Positions 1 through 6,116 are shown, numbered from the stretch's first letter. The stretch is 9,838 bases of DNA from Clostridia bacterium (GCA_017519685.1 JAFWRV010000071.1:1-9838); one strand, 5' to 3'. Translations and numbers: made by a program. Notes: generated by a model not told the origin, from the sequence alone.

Positions 1-56
1 AACTCCCAGAGCTCGGATTCTCCTTTGGCATTTTCATAGAATTCGATTTTAAACAT
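1..56 (-). CDS. Gp49/HigB-like (RelE-superfamily) toxin, N-terminal fragment
   Basis: Only the first 18 codons are in the window; the gene runs off the left edge. The visible start, MFKIEFYENAKGESELWE, matches the usual opening of phage-derived Gp49-like/HigB toxins (first beta strand with K-I-E-F-Y, then a G-x-S-E-L-W helix start). Known members are ribosome-dependent mRNA interferases, usually encoded just upstream of their helix-turn-helix antitoxin, which would lie to the left of this window. The ATG at 56 is well supported: AGGAAAGGA lies about 6 bases upstream (near 63-71), behind a near-consensus promoter carrying a palindrome. The family call rests on a short N-terminus plus the promoter/operator context, so it is likely rather than certain. 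The antitoxin cannot be seen. Confidence 0.62.
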   Translation of the reverse strand, partial: MFKIEFYENAKGESELWE

Positions 57-85
57 AAATTATCCTTTCCTGCTTTTCCACTGTT

Positions 86-114
86 ATGATAGCATAAATG
101 CTATCAGATGTCAA
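86..114 (-). promoter_or_regulatory. SigA-type promoter of the toxin gene
   Basis: On the minus strand, TTGACA (109-114, perfect -35) is separated by exactly 17 bases from TATCAT (86-91, -10, five of six consensus bases). The expected start of transcription is near position 79, giving a short leader of about 23 bases that contains the RBS of the toxin gene. Confidence 0.8.
87..106. promoter_or_regulatory. Palindromic operator across the toxin promoter
   Basis: TGATAGCATAAATGCTATCA has two perfect 9-bp arms around a 2-bp centre. It fills most of the -35/-10 spacer and covers almost all of the -10 box, so a bound dimeric repressor would block RNA polymerase. Toxin-antitoxin operons are commonly repressed by their antitoxin at such sites. 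That the binder is the antitoxin is inference. Confidence 0.7.
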
Positions 115-202
115 TATCGTTTTACTTTGCGCTCCAAACATCCTGAACAGCTCTTTTCTGATTCCGTCCGGGTCGTATTCGGCTTCGGGCGGTTTTTTGA
201 GC

Positions 203-238
203 GCAAAAAAGCAAAACCCTCATCCTTGCGGATGAGGG
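203..238 (-). terminator. Rho-independent terminator of the surface-protein gene
   Basis: A perfect 9-bp stem, CCCTCATCC (217-225) with GGATGAGGG (230-238), closes a 4-base loop. Read on the minus strand it is followed directly by TTTTGCTTTTTT. It begins 24 bases beyond the stop codon of the gene at 262-825 and has a T-rich tail only in that gene's direction. Confidence 0.88.
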
Positions 239-261
239 TGATGTTATGCCTGACTGTTAAA

Positions 262-825
262 TCAGATTTCTTCTTTCTTGGTCTTTACAACTGCCGCAAC
301 GCCTGCTGCGAGAGCAAGGAGAGCAACTGCGGGAACAACTGCGTTGCTGCCTGTGTTGGGAACATACTTGTTGACAGCCGCTGCTTTTCTGGTGGTGGAA
401 ACAACCTTGACTGATGTCTCGGAGGATTCGCTGCCCTGACCTTCATAAACGGTTTCATTATTTTCTACTATCTCGGCATTGTCCTCTGTGGGTTTGTTGG
501 GAAGGGTAGTAGTTGTGCTGAGACTGTTGATTGCGCTTGAAAGATTATTGATAGCTTCGCTGATGTTTGCCGCTGTTGTGGTTTCCGTTGCTTTGGAAGT
601 TGCGGTGAGAGCATCTCTTCCGCTGGGAGCGCGTGTCTCAGCCGGCTTTGCAGTGGTGGGAGCAGCTGTTGTGGGAGCAGCTACTGTGGTTTCGGATGCC
701 TTTTCCTCTGCCTTGGGTTCAACAACGGGTGTCTTGGCATCGTCTGCAAACGCTACGACTGATACCGTGAAGAGCGCGGCAAGAGCAAACATAACAGCAA
801 GGATAACTGATACTGATTTTTTCAT
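262..825 (-). CDS. Thr/Ala-rich secreted surface protein with sortase-type C-terminus
   Basis: This 187-residue protein has the architecture of a small cell-wall-anchored protein. Residues 1-27 form a signal peptide (MKKS, hydrophobic core, likely cleavage after AFA before DD). Residues 28-110 are low-complexity Thr/Ala/Pro/Glu sequence with short TTAAP-type repeats, probably an extended wall-spanning linker. Residues 87-103 (NISEAINNLSSAINSLS) could form a short amphipathic helix. At the C-terminus VPNTG (155-159), an LPxTG-like motif, is followed by a hydrophobic stretch (162-180) and the tail KTKKEEI, as in a sortase signal. No catalytic domain is visible and no sortase is encoded nearby. 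The start is supported by AAAGGA about 11 bases upstream. The gene has its own promoter and terminator, so it is probably monocistronic. If the motif is not a sortase substrate, the C-terminal helix would still anchor it in the membrane. Confidence 0.85.
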   Translation of the reverse strand: MKKSVSVILAVMFALAALFTVSVVAFADDAKTPVVEPKAEEKASETTVAAPTTAAPTTAKPAETRAPSGRDALTATSKATETTTAANISEAINNLSSAINSLSTTTTLPNKPTEDNAEIVENNETVYEGQGSESSETSVKVVSTTRKAAAVNKYVPNTGSNAVVPAVALLALAAGVAAVVKTKKEEI

Positions 826-864
826 TTTGAAAACATTCCTTTCAATTTATATATAATCTATTAT

Positions 865-892
865 ATTTTAATACATTTTTTCTATTTGTCAA
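865..892 (-). promoter_or_regulatory. SigA-type promoter of the surface-protein gene
   Basis: On the minus strand a perfect TTGACA (887-892) is 16 bases from TAAAAT (865-870). A TATAAT overlaps at 860-865 but would need a 21-base spacer, so TAAAAT is preferred. The leader to the ATG at 825 would be about 35 bases and contains the RBS (AAAGGA, near 837-842). Confidence 0.7.
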
Positions 893-901
893 GTATTAAT
901 T

Positions 902-955
902 AAAAAATAGTGAAGCGGGGTGCGCGGATAGAATCCGGTGCCATCGCGCCCCGCT
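902..955 (-). terminator. GC-rich hairpin and T-tract downstream of the anti-sigma-like gene
   Basis: On the minus strand AGCGGGG (949-955) pairs with CCCCGCT (914-920). A further CGCG/CGCG pairing lies inside after a 2-base bulge, with an 18-base loop. After six bases a T6 run follows (902-907). It lies between the stop codon at 1019 and the promoter at 865-892, where a terminator is expected. The large loop and the gap before the T-tract are atypical, so it may be part of a larger structured RNA or repeat. Confidence 0.55.
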
Positions 956-962
956 CCGGACC

Positions 963-984
963 GCGCGGCTTCCCCTCGCCGCGC
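963..984. repeat. GC-rich inverted repeat (second hairpin of the GC block)
   Basis: GCGCGGC (963-969) and GCCGCGC (978-984) form a perfect 7-bp stem around an 8-base loop. With the adjacent hairpin at 914-955 it forms a roughly 70-base block that is far richer in G+C than the AT-rich DNA on either side. The function is unknown. It may be the first half of a two-hairpin terminator or of an intergenic repeat. Confidence 0.6.
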
Positions 985-985
985 A

Positions 986-1005
986 GGTCAAAAAAGGTCA
1001 AAAAT
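986..1005. repeat. Tandem 10-bp repeat GGTCAAAAAA/GGTCAAAAAT
   Basis: Two head-to-tail copies differ only at the last base and lie 13 bases beyond the stop codon of the gene at 1019-2998. On the minus strand they read TTTTTGACC twice, right before the GC-rich hairpins. A 10-bp period would put both copies on the same helix face, but two copies could also be chance. Confidence 0.5.
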
Positions 1006-1018
1006 GAATTGTCACTTG

Positions 1019-2998
1019 TTATGAAACGTAATTTGCTTCTTTTCCGTTTTCGTTGTAATATCCGCTTCCGGTATAAACACTGTAACTGCCGGACGCCACA
1101 TAACAGTTAAGTCCCGTGCCGAGAGTGAAATCAACTCCGGACACATCAACTATGCAGCAGAGTGAGCTTGTGTCGGAAACAAGCGGAATAACGAACGCCG
1201 TTCCGTCGCTGTAAATTTCTTTTGACGGATTGATTCTGAGAGTGCCGGTGCCGGTAATTGCCATGTTTCTGACTTCTCCCTTTTCACCGATCATCCTGAA
1301 CACTATTTTGCCGGATTCGTTCTGCGCTTTGGGAACAGCCACAACCTTCTCGTTGAGAACGCCTATGTAATAGAAGGCGTTCGCTCCGCCGAGACCGTCA
1401 ATCTTCTGAGGAGTCTTAACCGCCTCGCCGCCTTCTCCGTCTGCGGGCTTTGTAATTCCGTCACGGCCGATATGATAGCAGGCGCTGTTGGTGAAGAGGT
1501 ATGTTGATTCCTTATTGAAAACAACCTTGTTGCCTTCAAGAACACCGTCAGCCGAAATCAGAGCGCCTGTGCATTCGGGCTGCTGCTTTGAGAAGTCAGC
1601 TGTGTATTCTCTGTATCCGTCGGGAGAAACCGTCATAAATCTGACGCGTGTTTTATCGCTTGAATAAATGCTGCCGATTATGCTGCCCTTGAAGCTTCTG
1701 TCAGCGGGCGCGCTTTCTCCGATATATCTGGAACTTGTGGTATAATAACTGTAAATATATCCTTCGTCACCGTAGTAATCCGAAACAAAGAGTCTTTCGC
1801 CGTTAAAGGTGAAATTCTCACAATGTCCGCCGATTACACCGACGCTGATGACGCTGCCCGCGTTGTTTGTCGAAAGATTTCCGATATCGGAAACCGAGAC
1901 GAAAGTGAACTCAGATGTTGACGAATTAACACGGTAAGCGCCCTCTGACCTACTGACCGAGAGGAATGTTTCGCCGCCGTCGAGCGAGTAATTGTTGACT
2001 GTGCCTGCGGTATATACGGCAACGGCAAGTCTTCCGTTCTTATATTCGGAATAGGCGTAAGTACCGTTAAGAACCGAAGTTGACTTGACGGTATATTTCG
2101 TCGCGCTGTCTGTGTCAACATCGAAATAAATCATAAATGTATATTTGTCATTCGCGAACACCGTGATGAGAGTATGGCTGTCGTAGTTATATACGAAGCG
2201 CTTGCAGTATGACGGTCCCGCTTCGACTTTTGCGTTTATGATGCTGAACAAATCGAAGATTTCCGCTTCGCTCTGTTCTCCCGTGCCTGCCTTGACGATG
2301 TCAAGCGCGAAATGCTCTTTATGGCTTTCGGGGTCTGTCGCTTTGCCGAGTCTGAAAATATATTCGCCGTAACCTGTGATTTCGGAAACGGACTTCATAT
2401 AAATCTTCGCTTTGGCGACGGACTTTTCCTTCTCGGTTTTGGGTTCCTCATCGACAACGGGTATGGTCTGCGAATAAACAACCGTGGTGGTTTTCTCGGG
2501 AATCACGGCTCTTGTCTTGTCTTCCTTTTCCTGAACAACCGCGCTTGAAATCTCTTTTCCTATATCCTTGTTTATTTCATCATTGCTGCTGTCACCGGCG
2601 CCGAAGACGGTCTTTACGCCTTTGACTATGCCGGAGGACGCGGATACGATAACTTTTTCAATCGGGTTGCGCTTTTCGGGTGATTTGTTGTTTGCGAGTG
2701 ATGACACTGTCATTCCGAATAAAACAACGAGTGCGGCGGCTATGGAAATGATGGTCTTGAATCTTACATTCAGCTTTCTGAGTCTCTGAACCTCGGTCTT
2801 TTCCTGAGCCAGCGCTTCATTGAAATCAACAATACTGCCGCCGGAACTGTTTCCCTGATTGTTCTGCGACTGCTTGAGCATCGCGACGATATTATCCTTG
2901 CTGAGTGATTCGGGCAATTCGGTTTTCTTTGCTTCCTCCCTGAAAGAATCCGCAAGCATTTCAAAAATCTCGTTATCGCTCATATTCTTATTCATCAT
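1019..2998 (-). CDS. Single-pass membrane protein, probable anti-sigma factor/sensor with large extracytoplasmic domain
   Basis: The 659-residue protein overlaps the end of the ECF sigma gene by 11 bases, the usual arrangement for a cognate anti-sigma factor. Residues 1-80 are cytoplasmic and charged, with a Leu-Pro-Glu-Ser-Leu stretch (28-32) and a probable helix at 57-80. One transmembrane segment lies at about 82-101. Residues 102-210 are a Lys/Glu/Thr-rich linker. The remaining 450 residues are rich in aromatic, Gly and Ser residues and in short beta-strand-like blocks, as in a beta-propeller; a distant likeness to clostridial C-terminal beta-propeller proteins is my inference. No zinc-binding anti-sigma (ZAS) motif and no protease or peptidoglycan-binding motif were seen. 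AAGGAGG lies 5 bases before the first ATG (2998) and 8 before the second (2995), so translation may begin at 2995. Co-transcription and translational coupling with the sigma gene are very likely. Confidence 0.75.
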   Translation of the reverse strand: MMNKNMSDNEIFEMLADSFREEAKKTELPESLSKDNIVAMLKQSQNNQGNSSGGSIVDFNEALAQEKTEVQRLRKLNVRFKTIISIAAALVVLFGMTVSSLANNKSPEKRNPIEKVIVSASSGIVKGVKTVFGAGDSSNDEINKDIGKEISSAVVQEKEDKTRAVIPEKTTTVVYSQTIPVVDEEPKTEKEKSVAKAKIYMKSVSEITGYGEYIFRLGKATDPESHKEHFALDIVKAGTGEQSEAEIFDLFSIINAKVEAGPSYCKRFVYNYDSHTLITVFANDKYTFMIYFDVDTDSATKYTVKSTSVLNGTYAYSEYKNGRLAVAVYTAGTVNNYSLDGGETFLSVSRSEGAYRVNSSTSEFTFVSVSDIGNLSTNNAGSVISVGVIGGHCENFTFNGERLFVSDYYGDEGYIYSYYTTSSRYIGESAPADRSFKGSIIGSIYSSDKTRVRFMTVSPDGYREYTADFSKQQPECTGALISADGVLEGNKVVFNKESTYLFTNSACYHIGRDGITKPADGEGGEAVKTPQKIDGLGGANAFYYIGVLNEKVVAVPKAQNESGKIVFRMIGEKGEVRNMAITGTGTLRINPSKEIYSDGTAFVIPLVSDTSSLCCIVDVSGVDFTLGTGLNCYVASGSYSVYTGSGYYNENGKEANYVS

Positions 2999-3536
2999 AT
3001 CCGCCTCCTTTCGTTTCTGTCATATATTTTCGCAGTTTTTCAAGCGCGCGCTTGAGTTTGGACCTGACTGTTGAATCCGGTATATTCAGCATCTCGGCAA
3101 TATCTTTACTGCCGTATTCATTGACGATTCTCAGAAGAACAATTTCTTTTTCCTCCGTTGAAAGAATTTTCATTGCTTCCTTTAGCGACATCGAAAGTTC
3201 AAGCTGCCCTATTTCATCGCGGGCGCCGCCCGTTTCGATTCTGATTTCATCGTCAAGCGGTATATCCTGATTAAGTTGTTTATACTGCTTTCTGCAGGCA
3301 GCGTTGAGTATTTTAAACAGCCACCCTTTGAAAGATTCCGTTTTTCTCAGACTGCCTATTTCCTTGAAAGCCGAAAGCACGGCTTCGGAAACGGCGTCCT
3401 CAGCGAGAACGGGATCTCCCACAACGCTGCATGCATAGCAGTACATCTCCTTGCTGTATAACGAATACAACTCCCCAAATGCATCTGCGCTGCCGTTTTT
3501 GGCAAGAGATACCAGATGGTTTATATCAACTTTCAA
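2988..3536 (-). CDS. ECF-type RNA polymerase sigma factor (sigma-70 family)
   Basis: At 182 residues this is a typical extracytoplasmic-function sigma factor. Region 2 spans about 19-85 (AFGELYSLYSKEMYCYACSV, then AEDAVSEAVLSAFKEI and FKGWLFKILNAACRK), which binds core polymerase and the -10 element. An acidic linker follows at 86-115. Region 4 spans about 117-170, with the -35-reading helix-turn-helix around 143-165 (SKDIAEML...DSTVRSKLKRA). The start is TTG at 3536: an in-frame TGA lies eight codons upstream with no ATG between, AGGGGAG lies 6 bases before the TTG, and the sequence from there matches the family's N-terminus. The downstream membrane gene overlaps its 3' end and probably encodes its regulator. 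An ECF-style promoter directly upstream suggests positive autoregulation. Its other targets are unknown. Confidence 0.92.
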   Translation of the reverse strand: MKVDINHLVSLAKNGSADAFGELYSLYSKEMYCYACSVVGDPVLAEDAVSEAVLSAFKEIGSLRKTESFKGWLFKILNAACRKQYKQLNQDIPLDDEIRIETGGARDEIGQLELSMSLKEAMKILSTEEKEIVLLRIVNEYGSKDIAEMLNIPDSTVRSKLKRALEKLRKYMTETKGGGYDE

Positions 3537-3566
3537 GTCCTTCTCCCCTCTTCTTCACATATCAGT

Positions 3567-3590
3567 GACAAAAAGTCTCCGATTTGTTGC
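3567..3590 (-). promoter_or_regulatory. Candidate ECF-sigma promoter (autoregulatory) of the sigma operon
   Basis: On the minus strand GCAAC (3586-3590) is followed after exactly 16 bases by GTC (3567-3569). The AAC-N16/17-GTC layout is the classic form of ECF-dependent promoters, and such genes often drive themselves. Transcription would start near 3560, about 24 bases before the TTG codon, leaving room for the RBS. No equally good SigA promoter was seen in this orientation. Confidence 0.6.
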
Positions 3591-3628
3591 ACGATTTTCA
3601 AATTTTTTTAAAAAAAACACAAAAAGTA

Positions 3629-3656
3629 TTGTATTTTTCTGAATATTCAGTATAAT
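3629..3656 (+). promoter_or_regulatory. SigA-type promoter of the Nudix gene
   Basis: TTGTAT (3629-3634) and a perfect TATAAT (3651-3656) are 16 bases apart. Transcription would start near 3663, so an ATG at 3655 would lie upstream of the transcript. This supports the downstream start at 3709. Poly-A/T DNA at about 3600-3620 could act as an UP element. Confidence 0.7.
3639..3650. promoter_or_regulatory. Perfect 12-bp palindrome abutting the -10 box
   Basis: CTGAATATTCAG is a perfect palindrome occupying the promoter spacer and touching TATAAT at 3651. The position is that of a repressor site, but the short AT-rich sequence may be chance. No regulator gene in the window is an obvious partner. 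Confidence 0.4.
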
Positions 3657-3708
3657 GTTTTCATATTGTATACTGTGGCTGTATGGCCATTTCGAAAGGT
3701 GTGGGATC

Positions 3709-4446
3709 ATGCTCGGCAAGTTTGTCAGAGTACGGGTCACGAACCCGATCCACTCCGTAAACAGGCAGTTCGGTTATACTTATCTTTTAAATTACGGCAC
3801 TGTTGAAGGTAAAAAAAGATTTGATAATGTCACTTACGGAGCATTTATTATGGGGATTACACACCCCGTGAGAACATTTGACGGCAAGGTTATCGCCGTC
3901 CTCAGATTTTCGGATGAAGAAAATCCGGTCTATATCGTCGCGCCGAAAAGCACAAGATTTATAGTTCATCAGATAGAAGATGCCGTTGCCTTCGCGACCG
4001 AAGGCAGGGATTTCAAGCTTGACTGTCTGTATGAAAAAAGCTGCGGCGCGGTTGTTTACCGCATTATCAATGAAGAGCTGCGTTTCCTGCTGATTAAAAA
4101 CAAGCGTTCCGCGCACTGGGGCTTCCCCAAGGGTCATGTCGAGCGCGGCGAAACAAATGAGCAGACCGCCATACGCGAGGTGCTCGAGGAAACGGGAATC
4201 CATATCAGAATCCTGCCCCGCTTCGCGCTCAAATCCGAATACAGCATTCAGGGCAAGGTTGAAAAGACCGTCACCATCTTCCTCGCGTCAACCAAAGACG
4301 TTCAGACCGTAATACAGAAAGAGGAGATTGACGATTATCTCTGGCTCAATTATGAAAAAGCGATGGAAACCCTCCGCTTTGCCAATGACAGAAATATTCT
4401 TGTCAACGCAAATGAATATCTTCTCAGGCAGGGTTCCGACGCCTGA
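3709..4446 (+). CDS. Nudix hydrolase (Ap4A-hydrolase-like) with N-terminal pyrophosphatase-like domain
   Basis: The 245-residue protein has two parts. Residues 110-240 form a Nudix domain with a complete Nudix box at 142-164 (GHVERGE...REVLEETGI; pattern G-x5-E-x7-R-E-U-x-E-E-x-G-U), which binds divalent metal and cleaves nucleoside-diphosphate-X compounds. The W-G-F-P-K-G-H-V-E run at 137-145 is typical of diadenosine tetraphosphate hydrolases, so Ap4A or a similar dinucleotide is the likely substrate. Residues 1-100 resemble the core of family I inorganic pyrophosphatases (L-N-Y-G at 27-30, G-A-F-I-M-G at 44-49, P-V-x-x-F-D-G-K-V-I-A-V at 53-64), but the catalytic Asp positions look replaced. 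The ATG at 3709 is chosen because AAAGGTG lies 7 bases upstream and the promoter -10 overlaps the earlier ATG at 3655. It is monocistronic, divergent from the sigma operon and followed by a strong terminator. Confidence 0.85.
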   Translation: MLGKFVRVRVTNPIHSVNRQFGYTYLLNYGTVEGKKRFDNVTYGAFIMGITHPVRTFDGKVIAVLRFSDEENPVYIVAPKSTRFIVHQIEDAVAFATEGRDFKLDCLYEKSCGAVVYRIINEELRFLLIKNKRSAHWGFPKGHVERGETNEQTAIREVLEETGIHIRILPRFALKSEYSIQGKVEKTVTIFLASTKDVQTVIQKEEIDDYLWLNYEKAMETLRFANDRNILVNANEYLLRQGSDA

Positions 4447-4487
4447 CCGGGATTTGCCGGTTTTAAAAATCAAATAAGAAATATAAA

Positions 4488-4527
4488 AGTTCCGCAGGTT
4501 TTTATTATCCTGCGGAACTGTTTTTTT
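4488..4527 (+). terminator. Rho-independent terminator of the Nudix gene, probably bidirectional
   Basis: AGTTCCGCAGG (4488-4498) and CCTGCGGAACT (4509-4519) form a perfect 11-bp stem with a 10-base loop, followed by G and seven Ts (4521-4527). On the minus strand the stem is followed by TTTATATTTC, so it may also end transcripts of the converging LCP gene (stop at 4568). A weak 5-bp hairpin right at the Nudix stop codon (4446-4461), followed by TTT, may help. Confidence 0.9.
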
Positions 4528-4567
4528 GTCTGAAAATATTTAATAACCTGTCCGCTTCCGTCTTTTG

Positions 4568-6082
4568 TCAATACAGAGTCTGAGAAACGCTTTCATCCTG
4601 ATAAGCCTGAGTGGTGCTCTCAACATAATCGGTTGTCGGCTCGGTATTAGGAACAGACGGCTCCGTTACATCGGAAACATTTTCGTCAGGCAGGGTTGTC
4701 GTGGTTGTGTTAAAAATACCGGGAAAAGTCGGACGGGAATACTGCGAGCTGCTCCTGTCTCTTGTTGTGAACCAGGAGTGTCCGCCTTCTGTTGACGGCT
4801 CTTCAGCCGAAGTCGTATCATAAGAAGAAGTGGTGTTGTAATAAACCGACGATGTGGCGGGAATGGACGAGTATCCGTTCACCATATCGAGCGGCGAAAC
4901 ATGCGAATCGGTAATCTGAACGTTTGAATTTCCGTAAAGCGCGAGCTGAACCTCTCTCGCAACCTTTGCGTAATCGAGAATCCAGACAAAAAGTCCGCCT
5001 GCGGAATAAGTGCGGAAATTGTTGACCGCAACTCCGTTGTTCTCATTCGGCTCAACCAGACCGACTATATCGAAATTCATCCAGTTTTCACGCAGCGCCT
5101 GCGTTCCGAGACTCAGGATTTCCGATGATTTATAGTCTGTGGTGACATAGGGCAGGAATGTTTCAATCATTTCGTTGATTTCGGGAATCGACGATGCCTT
5201 GACTCCGCGCACGGCGGCGGCAATAACATTTCTCTGCCTTCTGGTTCTTTCAATATCGCTGTCAAGCTTTCTGATTCTGGCGTAGATAAGCGCCTGCTCG
5301 CCGTTAAGGAGCACGCTGTCGCCCGCGGTGAATCCCTTGACTTTGGTGGTGCGGTTCATATATCTCGCTTCTTTTTCCGTTATCGGAACGGAAATGCCGC
5401 CCATTTTGTCAATAACCTTTTTGAACGAGCCGAATCCGATTGAAATATAGTGATCGATTTCAATCTTGAGGTCATCCGAAATTGTCTTCATCAGGGTGCT
5501 TGCGCCGCCCCAGGCATAAGCGGTGTTTATCTTATCATATCTGATGTCACCGTTTATATTCATATATGTATAAGAGTCACGCATCAGGGAAACGAGCGTG
5601 ATTTTCTTTTCTTTTGTGTTGACGGAAGCGACTATCATCGAGTCGGAATGCTTTGCGCCCTCGGTATCGTCTTCACCGATAAGCAAAACATTCTTGACGT
5701 TTTTGCCGTACATCTTCTCTCCGCCGTTGGTCGCCCAGTTGAATGTCCATTCCTTGATGGAGCTTGCGCCTACATCGGAAATCTCGGCAAACGAAAGGTC
5801 CTCGTCATACTCCGTTTCCTCCTCGGCAAACGTCGCGTCGGGATTGCCGGTATCGCCCTTATCATAATTGATAAGCGACAGCATCTTGCGGATATATGTG
5901 CCGCCCATGGCGACAACCACAAGAACGAGGCAGATGATAACACTTAACAAAGCCTTCAGATTTCTCTGACGGTTTCTCATGAAAAATATTTTGATCCGCT
6001 CCAGACTGCGGCTGCACGCTTCCTTGAAGCCCTTCGGCCGGCTGTTGCTGGATATGTCTTCATATTTATCTTTTTTCGCCAT
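4568..6082 (-). CDS. LytR-CpsA-Psr (LCP) family cell-wall glycopolymer transferase
   Basis: LCP proteins move lipid-linked anionic polymers onto peptidoglycan at the outer face of the membrane. From the ATG at 6082 the protein has 504 residues: a basic cytoplasmic N-terminus (1-42), a transmembrane segment (about 43-64), an acidic stretch rich in Glu/Asp (84-103), and the LCP domain (about 129-295). The domain carries the hallmarks LLIGEDD (133-139), SDSM (146-149), VSLMRDS (164-170), KINTAYA (184-190) and YARIRKLDSDIERTRRQR (267-284), whose Arg and Asp residues bind the pyrophosphate lipid and metal. Residues 405-504 are a Ser/Thr/Pro/Tyr-rich disordered tail, longer than in minimal LCP proteins. 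The start at 6082 is preferred over an in-frame ATG at 6160 because the promoter lies between them; AGGAG is 10 bases upstream. The exact polymer cannot be told from sequence. Confidence 0.93.
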   Translation of the reverse strand: MAKKDKYEDISSNSRPKGFKEACSRSLERIKIFFMRNRQRNLKALLSVIICLVLVVVAMGGTYIRKMLSLINYDKGDTGNPDATFAEEETEYDEDLSFAEISDVGASSIKEWTFNWATNGGEKMYGKNVKNVLLIGEDDTEGAKHSDSMIVASVNTKEKKITLVSLMRDSYTYMNINGDIRYDKINTAYAWGGASTLMKTISDDLKIEIDHYISIGFGSFKKVIDKMGGISVPITEKEARYMNRTTKVKGFTAGDSVLLNGEQALIYARIRKLDSDIERTRRQRNVIAAAVRGVKASSIPEINEMIETFLPYVTTDYKSSEILSLGTQALRENWMNFDIVGLVEPNENNGVAVNNFRTYSAGGLFVWILDYAKVAREVQLALYGNSNVQITDSHVSPLDMVNGYSSIPATSSVYYNTTSSYDTTSAEEPSTEGGHSWFTTRDRSSSQYSRPTFPGIFNTTTTTLPDENVSDVTEPSVPNTEPTTDYVESTTQAYQDESVSQTLY

Positions 6083-6116
6083 TAAAACATAACTCCTGCT
6101 TTCAGCTTGTTTGCAC

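Noticed and set aside
164..198. Plus-strand hairpin CCGTCCG/CGGGCGG followed by T6, terminator-like
   Set aside because: No plus-strand gene ends here, the loop is long and one pair is a wobble; it overlaps a coding-like minus frame and the terminator region of another gene.
126..207. Inverted repeat TTTGCGCTC (126-134) and GAGCGCAAA (199-207)
   Set aside because: The 9-bp arms are 64 bases apart with no target-site duplication or transposase remnant, so it is not supported as a mobile-element end.
479..856. Long plus-strand open frame rich in Val/Ala opposite the surface-protein gene
   Set aside because: It is an antisense shadow of the Thr/Ala-rich repeats; no RBS and no recognisable protein.
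3655..3708. In-frame upstream ATG that would extend the Nudix protein by 18 residues
   Set aside because: The ATG overlaps the perfect TATAAT box and has no RBS; the ATG at 3709 has AAAGGTG 7 bases upstream.
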